Source: a bacterium
Lineage (GTDB): Bacteria > Bdellovibrionota_C > UBA2361 > OMII01
Length of the DNA: 5,540 nt
Direction: 5' to 3'
NCBI GenBank assembly: GCA_017853915.1
Contig: JAFMIS010000180.1
Location: 1 to 5,540, forward strand
The notes below the pieces were generated by a model that was given only the letters and a program-made list of their open reading frames with translations, made no database searches and was not told the origin of the DNA. The position numbers and the translations under genes were made by a program. Shown here piece by piece: positions 1 to 5,540 of this stretch; positions within the stretch are counted from its first letter, which is position 1; every line of letters starts with the position of its first letter.

Positions 1-387
1 GAGATCGTCAAAAAGCAGCTCCTTTCTGAGGAATGCGTTGGTGACTGGCTTGGTCAGTTTACTACCGAACCCTATGATGATGTAGAATTACAAAGGCTCC
101 GAAAAGCACCCACTTCAAAGGCGGTGCGATCTCTTATGGCTTCGGCTCGTGCTATCGTGCGCGCGGAGGGAGTGCGATTCGCCTATCGTCGTCACGATCG
201 CGATACGATTTCATTCTTTGCTAACGGCGTCAAAATGGAGCTTTCGGGCAAGGCTGCTGCTGCTGCCATCATGCTCTCGGACCGAATTTCAATTCCATCA
301 TCTGATCTACGCCCGCTCTGTCGAGACACAAAGGCAGTCGATCTTGTGTCACGCCTCCTCGAAATGGGAGCAATAGTCGTTGACTAG
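1..387 (+). CDS. Ribosomal oxygenase (YcfD/RoxA-like cupin), C-terminal part
   Basis: The frame is open from the left edge to a TAG at 385-387, giving 128 residues of a protein whose start is outside the window. The fragment resembles the C-terminal region of YcfD/RoxA-type JmjC/cupin oxygenases, which are Fe(II)/2-oxoglutarate enzymes; E. coli YcfD hydroxylates an arginine of ribosomal protein L16. Visible family-like features are the acidic-aromatic stretch DWLGQFTTEPYDD (about residues 15-27), the strand GVRFAYRR (about 57-64), the FFANGVKMEL strand pair (about 72-81), and a closing helix-strand unit LVSRLLEMGAIVVD that fits the winged-helix-like tail. The iron-binding His/Asp residues lie upstream and cannot be checked here. 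Identification is from recalled family sequence, not a search; another cupin-domain protein of the same superfamily is the main alternative. The 3' end overlaps the next gene by 8 bases. Confidence 0.78.
   Translation, partial: EIVKKQLLSEECVGDWLGQFTTEPYDDVELQRLRKAPTSKAVRSLMASARAIVRAEGVRFAYRRHDRDTISFFANGVKMELSGKAAAAAIMLSDRISIPSSDLRPLCRDTKAVDLVSRLLEMGAIVVD
366..370 (+). promoter_or_regulatory. Ribosome binding site deciding a TTG start
   Basis: GGGAG at 366-370 lies inside the end of the oxygenase gene, 9 bases before the TTG at 380. It is the only reasonable Shine-Dalgarno match here. It is about 27 bases from the first ATG in the same frame (398), too far to serve it. This favours the TTG start and translational coupling, though the ATG cannot be excluded. 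Confidence 0.45.
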
Positions 388-1777
388 ATATCCGAGTATG
401 GTCACAAGAAGTACATTATTCAAAAGAGCGTCGTGGCTGAGACTCCTCGCATATTGCGGCTGCGTAGCTGGCACCCCGCTATTGTTGCCTCATGCCGAGG
501 CCAAGCCACCTCAACAGTTTGAGAAGCCTCGCGAATTGAGGGCTTCGGACATCTTACCAGCACAGTTGTTGAAGGGCCCGTATCATACCGTTAACGAGAG
601 GGTCACAAGCGATGGCTATTTCAATAATTACCGGATTCAATCTCAATTTGGCGACATGACAGTTGAGGGTCTTCAGCTTCTTGAGATCCGGGTCGGTGAA
701 ATGACAGCTCTCGCCGAACTCGACAAGCTCTCAAGCACGACTGTATTTCAGGAAGCCGCGTATAAATCGGGCAAGAACTTGGTTTTGGCACCTGTCAATC
801 TAGTGAAAAAAACGGCTCAAACAGTCTCTGATCCGAAAAAAATGGCCGACACTATCAGCGCGGTTCCTGAGGGAGCCGAAAAGCTGTTTTCATGGGCATA
901 CCGACAGGCAAAGGGCGCTGCAAACGCGGTCGGCGATGCTTTCTCCTCAAGTGACATCGACTCGTCAAAAAAGAGAGAGAAAAAGGGTGGCGATGACAAG
1001 GCGGGCGATGTCCTCAATAAGGGAACTAAGCTAGGCCTCGACTACATCGGGTACACAAAGAACCAACGAGAGTGGTTCCGCACATTAAAGATTAATCCCT
1101 ATACGACAAACGAAACTCTTCGCGATGAGGTCATCAGGGTCGCTTCAATAGAAACCGCGGTCGGAGCCGCATTTAAAGTTGTCCCTTCGGTGGCTCTACT
1201 CGGCCAACTCAGCACTTTCAATCGGTGGTACGATAGAGCAGAAAAACTGTCCCTGTATGAGGATCCAGATGTAATCCGCGAGAAAAACAAGGGCGCACTC
1301 ACTACCCTCGGAGTGCCCCAAGACACCATAACCAGATTTCTCGACAACAAGGCGTATACACCGTGGAGCCGGCGATTTATCACCGCTTCGCTTTCCGCGA
1401 TCGGCCCGCAGGTATCAGGGCACAGCGAGTTTATCCTGGCAGCGTGTGAAGCCACCAACGAGCCGACTGCTCTTTACTTTGTCTCAGTTGCTGAGTCCCT
1501 TGAGAACCTTCACAGCGTCCTTCCTCTAAAGAAGATCGTGGCTTCCCTGTACCTTCCAGCTGCGATTACTTCCCAGAACTCCCTGTACGTACCACTCCCG
1601 GTTGATTACTTATTCTGGACAGAAACTGTGGCTGGGATCTTTAAGGATTTCAAAGCGCGCGCGAACAAGGAAGGGAAAATTTCCTCTATCGACATAGTCG
1701 TGCGTGGGCAACTTACCCCCCTGGCACGTCAGAATCTGGAGAAAATGGGCGCGAAGGTTTCAGCCGGTCATCTGTAA
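380..1777 (+). CDS. Exported protein of unknown function
   Basis: This encodes 465 residues from TTG 380, or 459 from ATG 398. The N-terminus reads as a Sec signal peptide: basic residues up to R21, a hydrophobic core at about 22-37, and an AEA cleavage site ending at residue 41, so the mature protein should be periplasmic or secreted. The cysteines at 26 and 28 do not fit a lipobox. The mature part starts with a Pro-rich stretch, then a mixed strand/helix region (about 58-115). Next comes an amphipathic segment with repeated small residues (about 128-190, including VPEGAEKLFSW), a charged linker KKREKKGGDDK (197-207), and a mostly helical half. The tail ends in a strand-helix unit, IDIVVRGQLTPLARQNLEKMGAKV (437-460, described by its ends IDIVV and KMGAKV). 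I recall similar unnamed proteobacterial proteins but no assigned function. No catalytic motif is evident. It overlaps the oxygenase gene by 8 bases and is probably co-transcribed with it. Confidence 0.82.
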   Translation: MTRYPSMVTRSTLFKRASWLRLLAYCGCVAGTPLLLPHAEAKPPQQFEKPRELRASDILPAQLLKGPYHTVNERVTSDGYFNNYRIQSQFGDMTVEGLQLLEIRVGEMTALAELDKLSSTTVFQEAAYKSGKNLVLAPVNLVKKTAQTVSDPKKMADTISAVPEGAEKLFSWAYRQAKGAANAVGDAFSSSDIDSSKKREKKGGDDKAGDVLNKGTKLGLDYIGYTKNQREWFRTLKINPYTTNETLRDEVIRVASIETAVGAAFKVVPSVALLGQLSTFNRWYDRAEKLSLYEDPDVIREKNKGALTTLGVPQDTITRFLDNKAYTPWSRRFITASLSAIGPQVSGHSEFILAACEATNEPTALYFVSVAESLENLHSVLPLKKIVASLYLPAAITSQNSLYVPLPVDYLFWTETVAGIFKDFKARANKEGKISSIDIVVRGQLTPLARQNLEKMGAKVSAGHL

Positions 1778-1784
1778 GCGGCTG
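1761..1784. terminator. Weak hairpin at the convergent gene ends
   Basis: CAGCCG (1761-1766) pairs with CGGCTG (1779-1784) around a 12-base loop that contains the stop codon of the exported-protein gene. A competing 4-bp stem, TGCC (1783-1786) with GGCA (1793-1796), overlaps it. Neither strand has a T-tract after the stem, so this is not a canonical intrinsic terminator. Its position in the 27-base gap between two convergent genes is the only other support. Confidence 0.22.
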
Positions 1785-1804
1785 CCGAGAGAGGCACTGT
1801 CACG

Positions 1805-4231
1805 CTATTCAACTATTGACTGCGGAGGCCAAGCCAAGCCGAAATCGTGTCGCTGAAGCGACAAATTAGGGTTGTAGTACGGGTCTCGTTGAAGGACCTT
1901 ACCCCAGCGAGCTTGCATAGCATTAAACTCGCGCTGAAAGCGCTCCACTTTTTCGGGAGTATCTTCGTATCCACGCGATATAGACTCATGATGAATCAGC
2001 TCGGCATAGGGTGTGTACACAATCAGATATCCTAGCTTTCGGAGTCGCAGACAGAAGTCGATGTCATTGTACGCAACCGAGAAGTTCTCTTCATCGAAAC
2101 CACCGAGCTGCTCAAATACGTCTCTTTTGACAAGCATACACGCAGCCGTTACCGCGGAGAGATTTTGGGGCAGGATAGCTCGGCAAAAATACCCGAGACT
2201 CTGCGCGCGCGCGTGTTTCATCATATGATCGGCGACGCCGCCTATCCCCAATAAGACTCCCGCGTGCTGAACGGTTCCATTCGGATACAGGAGCCGTGCT
2301 CCGACCGCCCCAACTCCCTTTCGCGCGACGTTGGAGACCATCTCGTGCAACCAGTCAGGTCGCATGACCTGAATGTCATTATTGATAAAAGCCAGAACCG
2401 CCCCTCGCGCTCGCTTCGCCGCGTTATTGTTGATTCGCGCGAAGTTAAAGGGGCCATCATCTCGAATCACGGTCACCCGACTATCCGTTCGTAGTGAGTC
2501 CAGATACTGCAAGGTATCCACATCATCGCTTCGATTATCAACGATCAAAAGCTCAAGGTTTTTGTAATTCGTTCGATTGAGGATGCCGTCTACACAGACA
2601 GATAGCAGAGCCTTCTGGTTGTAGGTTGGGATAATGATCGACACCAGGGGCTCCGGATTGGGGATAGCATAGCGCACCCGCAACATCGAGATAAGCGGCA
2701 GCGACTCAACATGCGCGCCATTATCACCGATCCGTTCAAGGTGTTGCTGAACCGTTTTGATCTGCGCCGCTGTCACATACGGCTTAGATTCAGTGCCCTT
2801 AGCGGTTGACCCGTCAATAACTCGCCAATGATAGAGAACCTGCGGAACATGACGAATTTTGTCGGGAGTAATCTGCTCTGAGGCCCTCAGAACAAAGTCC
2901 CAATCCTGCGCGCCATCAAACCCCACCTGAATTCCGCCCACCCTCTCAAAGAGGGATCTCTTTACCACGGTAAAATGGCAGACATAGTTCTGACAGAGGA
3001 GAAGCTCGGGATTCCAATCCGATTTAAAATGAGGGTAGTGCCGTACCCCATCCTCAGTAATCTTGTCCTCGTCGCTATACAAAAGCTCCGCGTCACGATG
3101 CAGATTAATCTCTCGCGCCATGGCGTAGAGGGCATGTTCCCGAAGCTCGTCATCATGATCAAGAAACCCGATGAAATCTCCCTGAGCTAATGAGGCAGCG
3201 GAATTTGTCGCGGCCGAGATGTGTCCGTTGGTTGTTCGAAAGATATACTTGATGCGAGGGTCTCGAGCCCCGTACTCCTGAATGACCTGACGGACCGTTG
3301 GATCCGGAGAATTGTCGTCCGCGATACACAGCTCCCAATGTGGGTATAGCTGCTTGCGCACAGATTCGATAGCTGCACGCAAAAAGCGCTCGGGGACATT
3401 GTACACTGGCAAAATGATCGAGATCAGAGGCTTATACGAGAAGCTTTCAACGGACGCCCGCATTCTCTCCCGAGCTCCGTCAGAAAGAGTATCATGTGCC
3501 ACAACCCATGCCGCATACGCGTTGTTTGGCTGCAGACGATCTCTGATTGCTTTTATTCCACCACGACGAAACATGGCTATCGCTTTCCTAATCTTAACTC
3601 GAACTGCTCTAGGATTTTTTAAAGCATGTAGCGCCACCTCGCCGACCTTTGACGCAAGTCGATGGGCGCGTCCGAGCTCGCGCATGTGACAGCTTTCAAG
3701 CGCGAGGTTCGTATCCGAGTCATACAAAACCAACCGTAGCCAGCTCGTATCGTGAGGAAGATGAATGATCTTCTTATGTAGTGTGTGAGAGTCGACTACG
3801 AACCAGATATCCAAGCCCTCTGTTAGAGCGTCTCCAACCCGATACTGTAGACGGGCCGTAAGCGGATAAGCGCCCCCAGAAAGCCGGAGCGACAAGGATA
3901 CTGGTCCCCACGGATGAGGTTGTTCTAGAGGCGGTTTTAGTATCCAAGCCTGTCCCCCCGCGGCGTTTGAGTCATCTTTAGACGACGACATCTCTCTCTC
4001 GGCTACTAGGTGTACCGTACGCCAGCGATAGAATGGGTGTAGGCGTGTTAGTACCGCGGACGTTCTATGAAGCATAGAGTCGATTTTTGATTTGAGGGGG
4101 ACTGGCCGAGACTGAGCCCTCTGCTCCCTGTGACCAGCCTGCTGCGTATGACCTCGCTGGGACGCTTCGAGATCCTCCGCATTTTTGCCAACTTCTCGAC
4201 TTTCACAAAGATTTGTATGTCGTGCTTTCAT
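1805..4231 (-). CDS. Tandem double-domain GT2 glycosyltransferase
   Basis: The open frame encodes 808 residues with no signal peptide or membrane helix, so it is probably a cytoplasmic or membrane-associated enzyme. Residues about 90-190 look like a beta-rich accessory domain often seen ahead of such transferases. GT-A domain A spans about 268-470: PVYN (275-278), an ADD nucleotide-binding pair (305-306), DHDDE (358-362) as the metal-binding DxD-type motif, SDEDK (386-390), and QDWDF (442-446) in the acceptor/base region. GT-A domain B spans about 528-755: PTYN (535-538), VDN (564-566), NND (617-619) in place of DxD, QHAG (655-658), and NDID (722-725). Such paired GT2 enzymes transfer sugars from nucleotide donors in O-antigen, capsule or other surface glycan assembly; rhamnosyl transfer is common but unproven here. 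The start is uncertain. Residues 1-52 are polar, low complexity and lack a visible Shine-Dalgarno, so Met53 (4075) or Met81 (3991, preceded by GAGAGAG) may be the true start. The gene is divergent from the membrane transferase. Confidence 0.9.
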   Translation of the reverse strand: MKARHTNLCESREVGKNAEDLEASQRGHTQQAGHREQRAQSRPVPLKSKIDSMLHRTSAVLTRLHPFYRWRTVHLVAEREMSSSKDDSNAAGGQAWILKPPLEQPHPWGPVSLSLRLSGGAYPLTARLQYRVGDALTEGLDIWFVVDSHTLHKKIIHLPHDTSWLRLVLYDSDTNLALESCHMRELGRAHRLASKVGEVALHALKNPRAVRVKIRKAIAMFRRGGIKAIRDRLQPNNAYAAWVVAHDTLSDGARERMRASVESFSYKPLISIILPVYNVPERFLRAAIESVRKQLYPHWELCIADDNSPDPTVRQVIQEYGARDPRIKYIFRTTNGHISAATNSAASLAQGDFIGFLDHDDELREHALYAMAREINLHRDAELLYSDEDKITEDGVRHYPHFKSDWNPELLLCQNYVCHFTVVKRSLFERVGGIQVGFDGAQDWDFVLRASEQITPDKIRHVPQVLYHWRVIDGSTAKGTESKPYVTAAQIKTVQQHLERIGDNGAHVESLPLISMLRVRYAIPNPEPLVSIIIPTYNQKALLSVCVDGILNRTNYKNLELLIVDNRSDDVDTLQYLDSLRTDSRVTVIRDDGPFNFARINNNAAKRARGAVLAFINNDIQVMRPDWLHEMVSNVARKGVGAVGARLLYPNGTVQHAGVLLGIGGVADHMMKHARAQSLGYFCRAILPQNLSAVTAACMLVKRDVFEQLGGFDEENFSVAYNDIDFCLRLRKLGYLIVYTPYAELIHHESISRGYEDTPEKVERFQREFNAMQARWGKVLQRDPYYNPNLSLQRHDFGLAWPPQSIVE

Positions 4232-4252
4232 GCTGGTCTGGGGGAACTATTC

Positions 4253-4327
4253 GGCGTTTTTTGAGTGTATAGCGACACCGCACGTGAGTAAACAGGGCCA
4301 GAGCGGTGAAAAGGGATTAAAAACGCC
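4253..4327 (-). repeat. Nested inverted repeats in the GT2 gene leader
   Basis: GGCGTTTTT (4253-4261) and AAAAACGCC (4319-4327) are perfect 9-bp inverted arms, 57 bases apart. Inside them CACCGC (4276-4281) and GCGGTG (4303-4308) form a second perfect pair of 6 bp. In minus-strand RNA they could fold into one long stem with an internal loop just ahead of the double glycosyltransferase gene. The outer arms are half A/T homopolymer, so chance is a real alternative. I match it to no known riboswitch or leader family. Confidence 0.4.
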
Positions 4328-4378
4328 CAACTGACCGCCTCTCGGCCGCGGCGCTGCCGGCTTGCAGTTTGATTGTTC

Positions 4379-4401
4379 TGAAACCACATATGGTGGTTTC
4401 A
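4379..4401. repeat. Perfect palindrome, candidate operator
   Basis: TGAAACCAC (4379-4387) and GTGGTTTCA (4393-4401) are perfect 9-bp inverted arms around the 5-base spacer ATATG. The site lies near the middle of the divergent region, 50 bases before the membrane-protein start and 147 bases from the annotated GT2 start. No T-tract follows, and the short spacer suits a dimeric repressor or activator better than a terminator. The regulator is unknown and no regulator gene is in the window. Confidence 0.45.
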
Positions 4402-4437
4402 CGTTGAGGCAGCTTTAGCCGATTAAGTTTTCCTGCC

Positions 4438-4467
4438 ATTATAGGTCCAGCATGGTTATGAGGTCAG
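4438..4467 (-). promoter_or_regulatory. Candidate sigma-70 promoter for the GT2 gene
   Basis: Read on the minus strand, a perfect TATAAT (4438-4443) is preceded after 18 bases by CTGACC (4462-4467), which matches the -35 consensus TTGACA at four of six positions. Transcription would begin near 4431 and leave a leader of about 200 bases holding the palindrome and nested repeats. The -35 lies inside the start of the divergent membrane-protein gene, so expression of the two would interact. A consensus hexamer in an AT-richer spot can arise by chance. Confidence 0.35.
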
Positions 4468-5540
4468 CGACTAACCGAGATGGCGTTCTTGATATTACAG
4501 CCCTCCTCGTGGCGTTGGGTTCCCTTGTGGCTATGGTGTTGCGGTGGGGAGTAGAAGCTCCTGCAAGCCCGATAACAGGCGCTGGTCTCGTTGCGGGCTT
4601 TCGCCTCGTGCAGGCCGGTCTCGTGTTCTGGTGTGTGGGGGCACCTATTGTAAGCCTCGCGCATCGCTGGTGTGGGTTTTCACAACCAGTCGTTGGCTCT
4701 CCTTTGGGTTGGCACATCCTTGCTTTGGTGTGCGGTCAGCTCTCGATACTTGTGATGATGTACGGGCACTCTTTCGTAAGCGGCCTGCTATTCCTTGCAT
4801 CGGGATACGAGATCTCGCTCTACGGTTTCGAGCTGGTGTTTCTGTGGGGTGCTGTGTTGTTTCTGGCCCGCAGATATCGAATCGAGGCTTCCACTCCGGT
4901 TCGGGCCAGCATCAAGCCCGGTCTCGCGTTCCCTTTTTTGCTATTCATCATAGTACTCGTGGCGGCGTTCGTTCCCGTTGCTCTCCATGATGTACCGCGA
5001 GATGTGGCTCTCTCTAGCGATCCTGATCAACACGCCTTTTGGGCATCTCAGATTATGCGTCTTCGTGGTGTGCCTTGGGACCAGGGTCTGCTCGGAGTGG
5101 GGCCGTTTGGATACCCTGCTGGGTTTGCGGCGCTTAATGCCGCCTGGTCCCTCTTCTCTGGCCTCTCTCCGGTCGAGATTGTGACCGTGCAACCTTCGCT
5201 GCAATTCATAATCGCCGGCTTCTTATGCGTTACCTGGAGCGAAAAACTTGTCAGCTCAACCACTATCAAGAGTCAGGTGTGGGCTCACGGATGTCCCCTG
5301 ATGCTCTGTCTCGCCACACTATCCCTGTATTGGTTTGTGCTTCCCTATGGGCTTCAAAACCAATACAGACACGGCGAGGGCGCAGCGCGTGTATCAACAA
5401 CGACCTTGTATGGCGTTGCTTTTCTGGCGTGGCTATCTGGGGCGACACAATATTTGAACAATAAGGCACGCGTGATGCGACTAGTCATCATGGCTCTCGC
5501 CCTGGCGCTGGCCGCGACGTTTAATCCGATTTCGGCAATC
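4452..5540 (+). CDS. GT-C-like polytopic membrane glycosyltransferase, truncated
   Basis: Translation from ATG 4452 is open for 363 codons to the right edge, so the C-terminus is missing. AGG at 4443-4445 is a weak Shine-Dalgarno 6 bases upstream; the ATG at 4458 is an alternative start. I count about ten hydrophobic segments, near residues 12-32, 50-70, 87-105, 108-118, 125-140, 157-178, 222-240, 247-262, 280-298, 317-333 and 341-358 (the fourth is marginal). After the helix at 157-178 comes a long polar loop with SSDPDQHAFWASQ (188-200); the DPD at 190-192 is placed like the acidic motif of the first periplasmic loop of GT-C enzymes. GPFGYPAGFAALNAAW (217-232) resembles the Tyr-Pro-rich stretch often seen there. 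GT-C enzymes use polyprenyl-linked sugars at the outer face of the inner membrane. The specific family and substrate are not recognised; a polymerase or other multi-spanning envelope protein is possible. Confidence 0.75.
   Translation, partial: MVMRSATNRDGVLDITALLVALGSLVAMVLRWGVEAPASPITGAGLVAGFRLVQAGLVFWCVGAPIVSLAHRWCGFSQPVVGSPLGWHILALVCGQLSILVMMYGHSFVSGLLFLASGYEISLYGFELVFLWGAVLFLARRYRIEASTPVRASIKPGLAFPFLLFIIVLVAAFVPVALHDVPRDVALSSDPDQHAFWASQIMRLRGVPWDQGLLGVGPFGYPAGFAALNAAWSLFSGLSPVEIVTVQPSLQFIIAGFLCVTWSEKLVSSTTIKSQVWAHGCPLMLCLATLSLYWFVLPYGLQNQYRHGEGAARVSTTTLYGVAFLAWLSGATQYLNNKARVMRLVIMALALALAATFNPISAI

Larger units (their letters stand above)
4232..4451. other. Divergent intergenic region
   Basis: These 220 bases separate two divergent glycan-related genes and show no credible small gene. 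They hold a perfect -10 box on the minus strand, a 9-bp-arm palindrome, and nested inverted repeats, each listed separately. A second weak minus-strand promoter is possible: TTTACT (4287-4292 read in reverse), a 15-base spacer and TATACA (4266-4271 read in reverse). It would give a leader of only about 30 bases. No convincing plus-strand promoter was found; TTGCAG (4362-4367) is followed by only a poor -10 match inside the palindrome. Confidence 0.6.

Noticed and set aside
817..1458. Open frames on the minus strand opposite the exported-protein gene
   Set aside because: They are fully contained in a gene with a signal peptide and coherent translation, and their own products have no domain-like features.
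2202..2216. Alternating purine-pyrimidine run TGCGCGCGCGCGTGT with Z-DNA potential
   Set aside because: It is a short run inside coding sequence and is explained by Ala/Arg codons (HARAQ) in the glycosyltransferase.
3312..3689. 125-codon open frame on the plus strand opposite the double glycosyltransferase
   Set aside because: It lies wholly within a strongly supported gene on the other strand, and its translation shows no recognisable domain; it is a shadow frame.
4328..4339. Resemblance of GGCGGTCAGTTG (minus strand) to the ops/JUMPstart element of RfaH-controlled polysaccharide operons
   Set aside because: Only the first six bases, GGCGGT, match the ops core; the following AG is replaced by CA and no other JUMPstart sequence is present.
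4439..4717. 92-codon open frame on the minus strand covering the divergent start
   Set aside because: The composition (Thr, Pro, Arg rich) looks like an antisense shadow of the membrane protein, and it ends in the intergenic region with no supporting signal.
4544..4990. 148-codon open frame on the plus strand
   Set aside because: It is in another frame of the GT-C-like gene. Its translation is Arg/Ser/Cys-rich without domain features, while the 4452 frame gives coherent membrane helices.

Overview
The window looks like chromosomal DNA from a proteobacterium, possibly a gammaproteobacterium. The taxonomic guess rests mainly on the first gene, which ends like the YcfD/RoxA ribosomal oxygenases, and it is a weak inference. 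I see no rRNA, tRNA, CRISPR array, transposase or phage gene. The content is mostly envelope and polysaccharide related, and most of the window is coding.

Layout. (1) Positions 1-387, plus strand: the 3' end of a cupin/JmjC-type ribosomal oxygenase gene, with the catalytic part off the left edge. (2) Positions 380-1777, plus strand: a gene of about 465 codons for an exported protein of unknown function. It overlaps the first gene by 8 bases from a TTG start, so the two are probably co-transcribed and translationally coupled. (3) A 27-base convergent gap holding only weak hairpins. (4) Positions 1805-4231, minus strand: a large cytoplasmic protein with an N-terminal accessory domain and two tandem GT-A (GT2-type) glycosyltransferase domains. 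(5) A 220-base divergent intergenic region with a perfect TATAAT box, a 9-bp-arm palindrome and a nested pair of inverted repeats. (6) Positions 4452 to the right edge, plus strand: a truncated gene for a polytopic membrane protein that looks like a GT-C-type glycosyltransferase. This frame stays open for 363 codons and has no stop inside the window.

How they may work together. The divergent pair suggests a polysaccharide or glycoconjugate locus. The soluble double GT2 enzyme would build a glycan from nucleotide sugars on the cytoplasmic side. The GT-C-like protein would use a lipid-linked sugar on the periplasmic side. The shared intergenic region could co-regulate both. The roxA-like gene and the exported protein form a separate, convergent unit and show no evident link to glycan synthesis.

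I do not find a clear new system. The best leads are the uncharacterised exported protein coupled to the oxygenase gene, the structured divergent intergenic region, and the incomplete GT-C-like gene.
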